47,191 bases of DNA from IMG/VR virus record IMGVR_UViG_3300047328_000100, positions 1 through 47,191 of that record, one strand, 5' to 3'. Shown piece after piece: positions 1 through 7,373 of this stretch. The translations under genes were made by a program, and so were the position numbers. This DNA is from a virus. The notes under the pieces are model-generated. The model ran no database searches and was not told the origin of the DNA. It saw only the letters and a program-made list of their open reading frames with translations. Position 1 is the first letter of the stretch. Each line of letters starts with the position of its first letter.

Positions 1-1257
1 CTATTCATTCGCCACTTTTTTCGGAAACGGAACCACGGTCTCCCGCCCCGCCGGCTTCCGCCTGGTCAGCGCATCATGCCAGCTCTGTACGCCAGCCGAC
101 ACACTTTCCGGCAGTTCTTTGACATAATGCTTCAGTGTCGTCTGGGCGTCCGTATGCCGTAAAAGAGTCTGCGCATCCTTGACCGTGCCGTGCTTCTGGA
201 AGTGGGTGGCCGTCGTCCGGCGCAGAATCTGGTGCGTCAGGTGCGGAATGCCGGCCAGCTTTCCAAGCGGCTGCAGCACCCGGTCCAAATAATTGTCCGG
301 CTCCATCGGGGTGCCGGAGGAGCTGGGGAACAGAAAATCCTCACTGGACAGGCCGTGGCTCAGAGCGTAGAACCGCAGCGCCGCTTCCAGCTCCGTCGAC
401 AACGGGACGGATGCCTTCGATCCCTTCGTCTTCGTGTGCCCGCTCAGCTTCGACTTCACAATCGTCTCGTCAATCCGGAGGAAGCTGGCGGTGCCAAACT
501 GGCTGTCGCCGATATCGTTCACCCGCAGCGCGAACAGTTCCGAGGGACGGAGCCCGCACACCATAAAAACCGACAGAATCAGCCGGTCGCGCTCGTCGCA
601 CACGTCGAGCAGCCGCTGACACTCCTCCAGCGTCAGAAACGCCGCACCCGGCGTCCGGCACGGCGGCATCTCCACCTTCAGCGCCGGGTTCTTCTCCATC
701 AAATCGTCATCGATGGCAAAATTAAAAACCGCCCGGACCTGGGTCAGACACTTCTGCAGAAGACTCTCGCTCTGCGATTTCGGGTCCGCCGCGATCGCAT
801 TGAGAGCCTGCTGGATATCCGAGCGCCGCAGCTCCGCCGCCACGGCATTCCCGATCCGGGGGTGGACATGATACTTAAACAGCGCCTGCACCGTGACCAG
901 CCAGTTCCGCGACCAGCGCCCTTCGTTCGTCCGGATGTACCAGCTCGCCAGCTGCTCAAACGTCGCCCCGGTCTCCGGCGGCCGCTGCTCCCGGATCAGG
1001 TCCAGCAGCTTCGCTTCCGCCGCGCCCTTCGTCAGTTCCGAGCATTTCCCCAGGACCTTGCACTTCTCGCGGCGCTTCTCCTGTTGTTCGCCTCCCGGTC
1101 CTTCGACCATTTCGTAGACGTACCAGTAACCCGTCCAGGTCTTCGACCGCTTTCCAGTCTTTTCCACCCAGCCATTCTGGCGTCTCTCTCTCGGCATGCT
1201 CCTGCCGATGGTAAGCAATTCCAGCGGTTCAGTCGGTACTTGCAGTTCTGGACCCAT
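1..1257 (-). CDS. int: Tyrosine recombinase / phage integrase
   Basis: This 418-aa protein should catalyse site-specific integration and excision of the prophage. The C-terminal catalytic domain shows the first Arg at about residue 237 (GLRPSEL), the second box LRRTTAT at 345-351 with catalytic Arg346, a His at 368 (LLRHTD) and the nucleophile Tyr378 (LKHYVK), ten residues after the His as usual. The position three before Arg346 is Gln, not His, as in other integrases carrying a QxLRRT box. The N-terminal half holds an arm/core-binding SAM-like region (about 95-190). A longer frame is open to 1458, but ATG 1257 has an AAGGTGG ribosome site and overlaps the upstream gene by 29 nt. It lies at the window edge, so an attachment site should lie just outside; none is visible inside. 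Confidence 0.95.
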   Translation of the reverse strand: MGPELQVPTEPLELLTIGRSMPRERRQNGWVEKTGKRSKTWTGYWYVYEMVEGPGGEQQEKRREKCKVLGKCSELTKGAAEAKLLDLIREQRPPETGATFEQLASWYIRTNEGRWSRNWLVTVQALFKYHVHPRIGNAVAAELRRSDIQQALNAIAADPKSQSESLLQKCLTQVRAVFNFAIDDDLMEKNPALKVEMPPCRTPGAAFLTLEECQRLLDVCDERDRLILSVFMVCGLRPSELFALRVNDIGDSQFGTASFLRIDETIVKSKLSGHTKTKGSKASVPLSTELEAALRFYALSHGLSSEDFLFPSSSGTPMEPDNYLDRVLQPLGKLAGIPHLTHQILRRTTATHFQKHGTVKDAQTLLRHTDAQTTLKHYVKELPESVSAGVQSWHDALTRRKPAGRETVVPFPKKVANE

Positions 1258-1474
1258 TTGCCACCTTTTCCACAGCCTGAAATGTGCGCCGCGCTTCGCA
1301 CCAGTCCGAGAAATCAAACACCGTGATGGGGTGCTGCTGTTCGTGCACCCAGTCCAGCATCTCCTCCATGGCCACTCCACAGCAGCGGCGTTCCATGTCG
1401 ATCGACCGCGCCAGCTCGTCCACCGCGGACCGCTGGTAACGCAGCCCGAGCAGCACATCGCGGACAGCCGACAT
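1229..1474 (-). CDS. Small hypothetical protein between xis-like gene and integrase
   Basis: An 81-aa protein of unknown function, containing a Cys-Cys pair (residues 31-32) and a Trp/His-rich central part (DWVHEQQHP). The ATG at 1474 sits six bases after the excisionase stop codon and has a GGTGAG site; an earlier ATG at 1507 is possible but its Shine-Dalgarno-like AAGGA touches the start codon. It overlaps the integrase start by 29 nt, so it is probably co-translated with it. No family recognised. Confidence 0.55.
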   Translation of the reverse strand: MSAVRDVLLGLRYQRSAVDELARSIDMERRCCGVAMEEMLDWVHEQQHPITVFDFSDWCEARRTFQAVEKVANGSRTASTD

Positions 1475-1479
1475 GCCGC

Positions 1480-1722
1480 TCACCGGCGTCTCAGTTCTTT
1501 TCGCCATTCCTTCAACGTCCCCCAGCGAAACACGATGTACTTGCCGAGTTTGTCGCTCGGCAGATGCGGCCGGCGGCGCCCGCTCGCATGTTCCCTCACC
1601 CAGCTCACTTTCACGCGCAGCCAGGACGCGACCTCCTCCGCTGTCAGCGTGGAGTCGTCATGCAGTTTTCCCAGATCGAGAGAGTCCATATCCGTGAGGT
1701 CGCGGAACTGCCGCTTCTTCAC
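1480..1722 (-). CDS. Excisionase-like helix-turn-helix protein
   Basis: This 80-aa protein matches the pattern of the HTH_17 / excisionase family: LTAEEVASWLRV at residues 26-37 forms the first helix-turn-helix half, followed by a wing and the closing Leu-Pro...Gly-Lys-Tyr...Arg-Trp...Leu-Glu/Lys-Trp pattern (about 55-75). Such proteins bind DNA near the att site and steer the integrase toward excision, which fits its position two genes upstream of int. The start is GTG at 1722, overlapping the stop of the upstream gene by 4 nt (GTGA), a sign of translational coupling. It could alternatively be a small transcription regulator. Confidence 0.8.
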   Translation of the reverse strand: MKKRQFRDLTDMDSLDLGKLHDDSTLTAEEVASWLRVKVSWVREHASGRRRPHLPSDKLGKYIVFRWGTLKEWRKELRRR

Positions 1723-2048
1723 GACCTCGCGTTCCCCGGCAGCGGCACCCGCGACGGGGCCTTAAACGCCTTCGGCAGGACGCGCGGCAGCGTCTTCCGC
1801 AGCTTCAGCAATTCGCCGTGCAGCACCAGCACCACGGCATCCTCCTCGGATATCGGGACGCGCAGCAGCATCCCCTTCTCGCCTCCCAGGGCGTTGTACC
1901 ACTCGATCAGCGAATACAGCCGGCCACAGCTGCGGATCACCCGGCGTCGCAGGCCGAAGAACTGGTCCTGGCCGATCTTGCGATGCCCCTGGAACTGCTC
2001 CCGCAGCAGATTCAGCGCTGCCGGAAGCGGATCGGTTTCGCTCTCCAT
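1719..2048 (-). CDS. Hypothetical early phage protein
   Basis: A 109-aa protein that I do not recognise. From the ATG at 2048, which has an AAGGAGG site about ten bases upstream, it begins MESETDPLPAALNLLREQF and is mainly predicted helical, with a basic segment (GLRRRVIRSCGRLYSLIEWY) and a basic Pro-rich tail. The frame is open further upstream, but that extension is Arg/Gly/Cys-rich and looks non-coding. It overlaps the excisionase-like gene by 4 nt and lies 58 nt after the replication-like gene, so it belongs to the early operon. Confidence 0.65.
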   Translation of the reverse strand: MESETDPLPAALNLLREQFQGHRKIGQDQFFGLRRRVIRSCGRLYSLIEWYNALGGEKGMLLRVPISEEDAVVLVLHGELLKLRKTLPRVLPKAFKAPSRVPLPGNARS

Positions 2049-2106
2049 CCCAGCCGCCCTCCTTCGGCGGCAAACTTTCACGCCACACCTCACGCTGCCA
2101 GACCCG

Positions 2107-2907
2107 CTATGTCGCACCTCCGCGCCGCGTCCTCTCGCCCATCGAACGCACTTCCGCGCCCGGCGGCTTCGGTGCCACAATCTCCGCCAGAGCCTTCTTC
2201 CGGCACGCACACAAACCAGGCTCGTGGCACGTCTCGCACAACTCCGGCGGTTTCTCCGCCGCAGCGCCCGCGGGCCTGGCGCGCAGATACGCTGGCACAG
2301 TCTTGAGCCAAAGCCCGGCGGACTGCTGGCGCTTGCCCTGATGCGTCAGCAGCAGAGCGGCCCGCAGCTCGCCGTCGGTGATCGCCGGCACAATCGCAGA
2401 AGCGGCCGCTGCCAGTTTCGGCGCAACATCGGCACCCGGGTGTAGCTCCTGCACCACCGCGGCCGTCTCCGGCCAGAGCGTCTGCTGCGCTTGCGATGTC
2501 GGAGCCGGAGTCGGAGGCGTATGCGTAGTCGGCTGCTGCGGAGTCGACGCGCGAGCGTGCAAATGCGCGCAATTGTCCGCAGCAGCAGCAGGAGCCGGGA
2601 ATTTCGATGTTCTCGTCCGCTGGCCGAAATCCTGAATCTCCAGATATTGTTTGCCGCGCACCTCATAGAGGATAATCAGCGGCCTGTCGCTGGCGGTTAA
2701 TTCTGCCAGGAATTGCTTCACGTCCTCGACTGTCCGCTCCGGCCGGAGTCCGTACAGCATCGCCCGCAACAGAATAGGCTCCGCCTCATACCTGCCGAAG
2801 TCGTCCACCAGCAGTTGCAGCTTTCGGTAAAACAGCTCAGCCGCTTCCGACAGCGCATTAATGCGCAAGCTGTGGTTCAGCCCTTCGCGAATAATTCTGT
2901 TAGGCAT
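2107..2907 (-). CDS. Putative phage replication initiator (winged-helix N-terminal domain)
   Basis: This 266-aa protein begins MPNRIIREGLNHSLRINALS, followed by a compact helical domain (to about residue 110) ending in IQDFGQRTRTSKFP. That layout is typical of phage replisome-organiser proteins with a DnaD/winged-helix N-terminus, which bind the phage origin and recruit helicase. The middle is a Pro/Thr/Ala-rich linker; the C-terminal part (about 150-220) is helical and is followed by a Cys cluster CETCHEPGLCAC that may bind zinc. ATG 2907 has a GGAGG site. No helicase gene lies beside it, so it may recruit the host helicase. The replication role is inferred from domain style and position; DNA-binding regulator is the alternative. 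Confidence 0.6.
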   Translation of the reverse strand: MPNRIIREGLNHSLRINALSEAAELFYRKLQLLVDDFGRYEAEPILLRAMLYGLRPERTVEDVKQFLAELTASDRPLIILYEVRGKQYLEIQDFGQRTRTSKFPAPAAAADNCAHLHARASTPQQPTTHTPPTPAPTSQAQQTLWPETAAVVQELHPGADVAPKLAAAASAIVPAITDGELRAALLLTHQGKRQQSAGLWLKTVPAYLRARPAGAAAEKPPELCETCHEPGLCACRKKALAEIVAPKPPGAEVRSMGERTRRGGAT

Positions 2908-3203
2908 AAGCCGCCTCCGTGTGACCCGTGCGCCGGACTTCGCCGCGCTCCAGGCAAATTTTTCTCCGCCCGGCCCAGTTCCTCGCCGTCGATCCACAGC
3001 CGCGCCCGCTCCATACGAATGTCCTGCACGCGCAACACCGGAGCCTCAATTAGCTTCCGGCAGTGCTTAGCGCGCATCGCGTAGTAGCCGTAAAAGGTCG
3101 CGCCTGGTTTATCTGGATTCCTTCGCTTTCCGCGGATTGTATGCGTCTTCGTTCCGTCGAGGATGTACGGAATAACTTCGCCTTTGAAGCTATACGCGGC
3201 CAT
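2877..3203 (-). CDS. ASCH-domain protein
   Basis: The 108-aa product carries the features of an ASCH domain: an N-terminal strand with a Gly-Thr-Lys turn (ILDGTKTHTIRGKRRN, about residues 15-30) and the hallmark Lys-Pro-Gly turn before aromatic strands (PDKPGATFYGYYAM). ASCH proteins resemble PUA domains and are thought to bind RNA or modified nucleosides; one studied member is an N4-acetylcytidine amidohydrolase. The start at 3203 has an AAGGAG site. It overlaps the DUF5131 gene upstream by 14 nt and the replication-like gene downstream by 31 nt. Its role in the phage is unknown; pairing with DUF5131 suggests nucleic-acid modification or recognition. Confidence 0.7.
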   Translation of the reverse strand: MAAYSFKGEVIPYILDGTKTHTIRGKRRNPDKPGATFYGYYAMRAKHCRKLIEAPVLRVQDIRMERARLWIDGEELGRAEKNLPGARRSPAHGSHGGGLCLTELFAKG

Positions 3204-4107
3204 CTGGAAACTCCTTCCACTCGCGCCCATCCAGTAGCGCACCAGCGGCCTTCTTGCCCACCTTGATCGGACCGTCCCAGCAATTCAGCGCTTGCGGCGT
3301 AAAATCGCGAGACCCGTCCTGTTTACCCGGCAGCCACTCGCCCCACTGCTTAAACAAAAAGGGAACGCCAAACGCCTGACAGTCATCCCTAACCAGCCGC
3401 GCCCAATCGGCCGACATTGGTCTCGCGCTTGGTCCTGACTCGCCACCGCAGATCACCCAATCAAGTACCGTGGAGTCCGCGCAGAACCTGCACAAATACA
3501 ACCCTAGATTCACCGGCCCCAGTGCCGGCTCGTAACTAATGAACCGCTTCGCCGCCGGCGTCTGCAACAGCAGAGGAATGCGCGAGTCTGCCGTCGCCTG
3601 GTCTTCTACTGAAACACCCAGCCACAGGTTTGGCAGCGGCCATCGACCATCAGTATTCGCATGGCACCAATCGAAGTCGTCGGCGACATCATTGATTGCG
3701 TCAGGCGTCCGCTCGGCGGCAATGTAGTCGCGCATCCGATGAGGCCGCTTGGTGAGTATTTGAAAGGTGTGCTGGGGTGACTGCGAAATCACAGCAAAAA
3801 CTCTGTCAATGTCACGGTTACCAAGGGCCTCGTGAAACAAGTCGCTCATCGAGTTCACAAAGATGCGCCTGGGCTTGCGCCACTTCAGCGGATCACACAG
3901 GTGTTTCTTGACCAGGCCAACCTTGCCTGTCCATTTCGAACCTGACTTTGCGCGGTCGGCAAACAGGTGAAACGGCTGCCCCTCATCCGAGAACCGCGCC
4001 GCTATTTTCTCCGCATAGCAATAGCGGCACCCCTCGCTCACACGCGAACAGCCGCGAACCGGGTTCCAAGTCGCGTCGGTCCATTCAATTCCAGTCTTCG
4101 CGCCCAT
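3190..4107 (-). CDS. DUF5131 / phage Gp37-Gp68 family three-Cys protein
   Basis: This 305-aa protein starts with the family signature GIEWTDATWNPVRGC and a CysX6CysX2Cys cluster (Cys20, Cys27, Cys30; GCRYCYAE), the pattern that places DUF5131 near radical-SAM-like iron-sulfur proteins. Further conserved pieces are visible: FVNSMSDLFH (about 84-93), ILTKRP (about 116-121), LWLGVSVED and VICGGESGP, and FLFKQWGEW near the C-terminus. Length and order match the family well, so the gene looks intact. The enzymatic reaction is not established; members occur in many phages and beside other modification or defence genes. It overlaps its ASCH neighbour and the upstream small gene, so the three are probably translated together. 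Confidence 0.9.
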   Translation of the reverse strand: MGAKTGIEWTDATWNPVRGCSRVSEGCRYCYAEKIAARFSDEGQPFHLFADRAKSGSKWTGKVGLVKKHLCDPLKWRKPRRIFVNSMSDLFHEALGNRDIDRVFAVISQSPQHTFQILTKRPHRMRDYIAAERTPDAINDVADDFDWCHANTDGRWPLPNLWLGVSVEDQATADSRIPLLLQTPAAKRFISYEPALGPVNLGLYLCRFCADSTVLDWVICGGESGPSARPMSADWARLVRDDCQAFGVPFLFKQWGEWLPGKQDGSRDFTPQALNCWDGPIKVGKKAAGALLDGREWKEFPDGRV

Positions 4108-4342
4108 CCGCCTTCACCCTTTCCCAATCCGGCTCCGCCTTCACCAGGAACTCGATCTGATCCACGCCGAGATATTGCGCCCTCGCCCGCTTCTTCGCTG
4201 TCTCGATCCGGTAGACCGACAAGCGCTGGAGCACATTCACTCCGAGCAGTTCCCCGTCTGCGCCGCACTGGACAGCCTGCGCCTTCAGCCGCCGCGTCCT
4301 GTCACTGCGGGTAATCTGGACGGTCAGTTTACGAATCCGCAT
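4085..4342 (-). CDS. Small hypothetical early protein
   Basis: An 85-aa basic protein, begun at ATG 4342 behind an AGGAGG site seven bases upstream. The N-terminal half is a predicted beta-rich segment (RIRKLTVQITRSDRTRRLKA) followed by a helical second half ending in WERVKADGREDWN. It overlaps the DUF5131 start by 23 nt. No family recognised; the strand pattern could suit a small nucleic-acid-binding protein, but this is a guess. Confidence 0.6.
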   Translation of the reverse strand: MRIRKLTVQITRSDRTRRLKAQAVQCGADGELLGVNVLQRLSVYRIETAKKRARAQYLGVDQIEFLVKAEPDWERVKADGREDWN

Positions 4343-4379
4343 GGCATGCCTCCTGAACGGGTCTATGACCGTCCGCCCA

Positions 4380-4388
4380 CCCCCCCCC
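4380..4388. repeat. Nine-C homopolymer tract
   Basis: A run of nine C on the plus strand (G on the minus coding strand) lies in the short gap between the 42-aa and 85-aa minus-strand genes. It is outside the chosen coding regions but would fall in any N-terminal extension of the 85-aa gene. A second such tract (ten G) lies inside a gene at 6792-6801. Confidence 0.9.
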
Positions 4389-4395
4389 ACGCGAT

Positions 4396-4524
4396 TCATA
4401 GAAACCACATCCCCGTGCTCGACACGGTGCAGTCATCAGCCAGAATCGGAATCCCCTGTGCGGCGATTTCCTTTTCACAATGAGCCCGGCTGGCGAATTC
4501 ACCCGGGTCGCTGAAGTTACTCAT
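4396..4524 (-). CDS. Micro-protein after parB-like gene
   Basis: A 42-aa protein starting MSNFSDPGEF at ATG 4524, which overlaps the last 8 nt of the ParB-like gene. The coupled start and a composition unlike a shadow frame (mixed acidic, Cys at two places, ending TGMWFL) support a real gene, but it is too short to assign. Function unknown. Confidence 0.45.
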   Translation of the reverse strand: MSNFSDPGEFASRAHCEKEIAAQGIPILADDCTVSSTGMWFL

Positions 4525-6223
4525 CGGCGTATTCCTCGCTCCCGTCAAAGTCTTCCTCGAAGTCTTCCTCGACATCGTTGGCCGCCGCGCGCTTGGCATC
4601 GGCTACGGGAGCAGCCTTCTTTCGTGCTTTCGTGCCTTCTTCCTTGCCAAACGAAGCGGTGAGGGTTTTCTCGATGGCCTTGGCATCCAGCCCAAACACC
4701 TTCGCTGCCTCTGCCAGGCGCTCATCCAGCTCTTCGTAGCAGTCGTTCTTCATGGCTAGGAGGCACATCGCCACCATCGCCTTGCCGAGGTCCTCTTCGG
4801 AACAAGCCTCCAGGCGAGACACAAAGGCATCCTGGGCGGCCTGGTAGCCAGCCGGTCGCGGCAGATCGCCCAGTCCCACCAGTTCTGCCGCCTCAGGCAG
4901 ATTACCCGCGCTCGCGAGTTCGCCCGCAATCAGCAACCACTCACGCCGGCCCAGCTTCTTGGGCACCTTCGCCAGGATGCCCTTCACCAGAGAATCGGCA
5001 ACCGCCTCCACCATGTCGCGCTTGCGACGGCTTTCGTCCGCCTGGGCATTCAGCGCACTGCTGCGCGATGACGATCCGCCCGCTGGCTTGCCCATGTGCT
5101 GTTTGCACTTCTGGTTCGCGCAAATGTCGAACTGCGCACCGACGTTATCACCGACCACCACCACCGCACGTTGCGTGTGCGGGCAGCGGTCACTCTTCGA
5201 CACCTTCGCGTAAGCACCATAACTAGGCAGGCACTTCAGTGCTTTCTCGTCAGCGTCCGAGATATACGATGTCGCTACACGCACCAGCGGAGTGCCCTGC
5301 TTCTTTGCTGCCTTCTCGGCCTGGATCAGGTAAAGCTTCCGCTTACTGTCAAAACACACGGCGTCCAGGCAGTGATCCGTCTTCTCGGCCTCATCAAACA
5401 ACAGCGGGCTCGCTCCGGTGCGCTTTGTGCAGCTTGCGCACGAGCCGGCTGCCTCATCCAGGTTCGCGTCCATCAGATCCCAGGGAGCCGACTGGAGAGA
5501 CAGAAAAAACTCAGCGCGAACAATGCCCTCGAACTCTTTTGCCGTGCGAGGCCGGTCATAAACCGGAAAATAGCCATACTCGTCGCCTTCTCGCGAATAG
5601 TCCGAGGCCCAGGCCTGCCGGAGCGCCCTCCCTTGAGACGCCGGTTCCAGGCGCGCCAGGACGCTGTAATGTTCCAGCGTCAGCCTGCCCTCACAGTAAG
5701 CCTCCTTCGCTTCAGGAATCAAAGCCGCCAGCTTGAGCCGCCGCTGCACGTACCGGTCCGACTTGCCGATCTTCTCCGCCAACTGCTGCACGCTCGAGCC
5801 ATGCTGCTGCACCAGCTTCAGAAACGCTTCGCCTTCCTCCAGCGGGTGCACGTCTTCACGGTTCGCATTTTCGATGCACATCACCTCGAGAACGTCCTTG
5901 TCACTCATCTCGCGGATGAGCGCTGGGATGCGCGTCTGGCCGGCCATCTCGGACGCGCGAAACCGCCGCGCCCCGCAGATCAGCTCATAGTCATGGAGCG
6001 CTTCCGGCCTCGTATGCCGGCGGACAATCACCGGTTCAATCACGCCATGCTGCCGGATGCTCTGCGCCAGCTCCTGCAGCTTGTCGGGATCAAAGCGCTT
6101 TCTCGGATTCGCCTCGGATTCCGAGATCCGGTATAGCGGCAAGAGTTGGAAGGTGTCCTCTGAAGGAGACGGCGGCGGCGCGCCGTTAGCGCCCGGCGCT
6201 TTGTTTATAGCGGCGGTTCTCAT
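4517..6223 (-). CDS. ParB/Spo0J-family protein with Cys-rich C-terminal extension
   Basis: A 568-aa protein whose N-terminal part is a clear ParB/RepB/Spo0J domain: NPRKRFDPDKLQELAQSI (39-56), the nucleotide-binding box GARRFRA (84-90), and IENANREDVHPLEEGEAF (117-134), followed by a helix-turn-helix region (about 143-165). Beyond residue 250 it carries a Cys cluster (Cys262, 265, 285, 290) and later CPHT/CANQKC cysteines that may bind zinc, then a helical tail ending in a very acidic stretch. ParB proteins are CTP-dependent DNA clamps in plasmid and chromosome segregation; in phages, relatives act in partition, regulation or DNA processing. No parA neighbour is visible, so classical partitioning is not supported. 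It lies one base after the upstream gene. Confidence 0.85.
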   Translation of the reverse strand: MRTAAINKAPGANGAPPPSPSEDTFQLLPLYRISESEANPRKRFDPDKLQELAQSIRQHGVIEPVIVRRHTRPEALHDYELICGARRFRASEMAGQTRIPALIREMSDKDVLEVMCIENANREDVHPLEEGEAFLKLVQQHGSSVQQLAEKIGKSDRYVQRRLKLAALIPEAKEAYCEGRLTLEHYSVLARLEPASQGRALRQAWASDYSREGDEYGYFPVYDRPRTAKEFEGIVRAEFFLSLQSAPWDLMDANLDEAAGSCASCTKRTGASPLLFDEAEKTDHCLDAVCFDSKRKLYLIQAEKAAKKQGTPLVRVATSYISDADEKALKCLPSYGAYAKVSKSDRCPHTQRAVVVVGDNVGAQFDICANQKCKQHMGKPAGGSSSRSSALNAQADESRRKRDMVEAVADSLVKGILAKVPKKLGRREWLLIAGELASAGNLPEAAELVGLGDLPRPAGYQAAQDAFVSRLEACSEEDLGKAMVAMCLLAMKNDCYEELDERLAEAAKVFGLDAKAIEKTLTASFGKEEGTKARKKAAPVADAKRAAANDVEEDFEEDFDGSEEYADE

Positions 6224-6224
6224 C

Positions 6225-6975
6225 TCAGTGCGCTCCGTTCGTCGCGGCGGCCGGCAGCTTCAAAGCCACGGGCACTATCTGTCCACCGAAAGTTTGTTTG
6301 GCTTCGCCGCTGATCATCAGTTGGCCCAGCGCGGTCCTGATGTTGGCTGCGGGCAGTTCCGGCTTGGCGCGTTGCACCCGCTCCACAATCTCGTCTGCCG
6401 TTGGATTCTGCCCCTTGGCAATCGCCGTCCGAATGAGGTGCCGGATGGATGGCTCCTTTGCCTCGGGCGCCGCCGCCTTCGGAGCGCTGGCGCGAACAAC
6501 CGCCTCTCTCGGCGCTTCTTGCGTCTCAACCACACACCACCGCCCGGCGCGTTTCTCGATCCTGCCCCGGATCTTCCAGGCGTAGGCCGTCTTGGGAATC
6601 TCGCCCTTCTGGGTACCGGGCCGCAGCAGCATGACGCGCGCCGCCAGCTCGGCTGGACTCACCGGGCCTTCCGACACCGCGCCCAACACCGCTTCCATCA
6701 CGCTGGGCCGGTTGTCCGGCGGCGTGGCGGCCGCCTTCGCCTTCTTGCGAGCCAGAAACTCTTCGAAGTTGCGCGCCTTGCGCTTCTTCACGGGGGGGGG
6801 GTGCCGCCACCGCTTGGCTTGCCTTCACCGCTGCTGCTGCAGGTTCCTCGCGTCCACTGAGGACTTCCAGCAAATCGGCGCATTCCGTTAATTTGGCGGC
6901 GCGGGATCGCAGATCGCCGACTACCTCGGCGTAATTGATTCCCGGCCCCACATTCACCACTGACTGCGTTCCCAT
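6225..6975 (-). CDS. Winged-helix-like early protein, reading frame broken at a ten-G tract
   Basis: Two frames together make one plausible protein. The first begins MGTQSVVNVGPGINYAEVV at ATG 6975 (GGAGAAGAG site) and runs well to AVAAPPP, where it enters the homopolymer 6792-6801. The second, open from the tract to 6225, reads VKKRKARNFEEFLARKKAK and contains two helix-strand modules (about PSVMEAVLGAVSEGPVSPAEL and PSIRHLIRTAIAKGQNPTAD) resembling tandem winged helices, ending in an Ala-rich tail. With nine instead of ten bases in the tract the frames join into one 249-aa protein. Either the assembly has a homopolymer error, or the gene is truncated, slips during expression, or is phase-variable. 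As sequenced, an intact ATG-started product would only be the 188 aa from 6791. Function unknown; DNA binding is an inference. Confidence 0.65.
6792..6801. repeat. Ten-G homopolymer tract inside a gene
   Basis: Ten consecutive G on the plus strand (C on the coding strand) mark the exact point where the frame of the upstream half of the 6225-6975 gene changes. Removing one base restores a single open frame. Confidence 0.95.
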
Positions 6976-7109
6976 AACTCTTCTCCAATCGGGGATTGCT
7001 CTCAAACAAAAGCGGAGAGGCGGTGTTCACTCGGGCCACATCTGCAAACCCCGTCGCGCCTTCCCGGACGCGCTCTATAGCCGTCCCCTCCGCACCGGCG
7101 GTGACACGT

Positions 7110-7373
7110 TCAAAGCACCGCCAAACTCAATCCTTCTTTTTTGAACGGATGCCGTTCGGGATGTCCCTTGATGTGCTCGGAGAAATGACTGCCCACAGAG
7201 GGCGCAGTCATCAGCGCGTGATGCTGTTCCGCCGTCACGTGCTGGTAGGCGAAGCTCGATCCGGGCATCCGCTTGTCTTTACTGGAGCGGAACTGGACAT
7301 GGAGCGTGTTCGTGTCGGGATCGTGGCCGACCGCATAAATATTCGAGGAGTTGACCTCTGTCATCGTGGGCAT
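7110..7373 (-). CDS. KTSC-domain protein
   Basis: An 87-aa protein that matches the KTSC domain: an N-terminal Ser-Ser-Asn-Ile...Gly-His-Asp strand, LHVQF (about residues 24-28), a central aromatic strand (SFAYQHVTAE), and a late Ser-x-Gly-x-x-Phe-x-x-x-Ile (SVGSHFSEHI, about 59-68). KTSC domains occur fused to lysyl-tRNA synthetase and as small stand-alone phage proteins; their role is not established, RNA or protein binding being suspected. Its ATG at 7373 directly follows the stop codon of the upstream gene, behind a GGGGG-rich site. Confidence 0.75.
   Translation of the reverse strand: MPTMTEVNSSNIYAVGHDPDTNTLHVQFRSSKDKRMPGSSFAYQHVTAEQHHALMTAPSVGSHFSEHIKGHPERHPFKKEGLSLAVL

Noticed and set aside
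1-60. Left attachment site next to the integrase
   Set aside because: The window begins exactly at the integrase stop codon, so no flanking host sequence is available to compare with the right end.
1258-1458. N-terminal extension of the integrase frame
   Set aside because: Trp/Arg/Cys-rich sequence overlapping the upstream gene; the start at 1257 has a good ribosome site.
5096-6136. Plus-strand open frame of 346 codons opposite the ParB-like gene
   Set aside because: Antisense to a clear ParB domain, biased composition rich in Arg, His and Leu, no family features.
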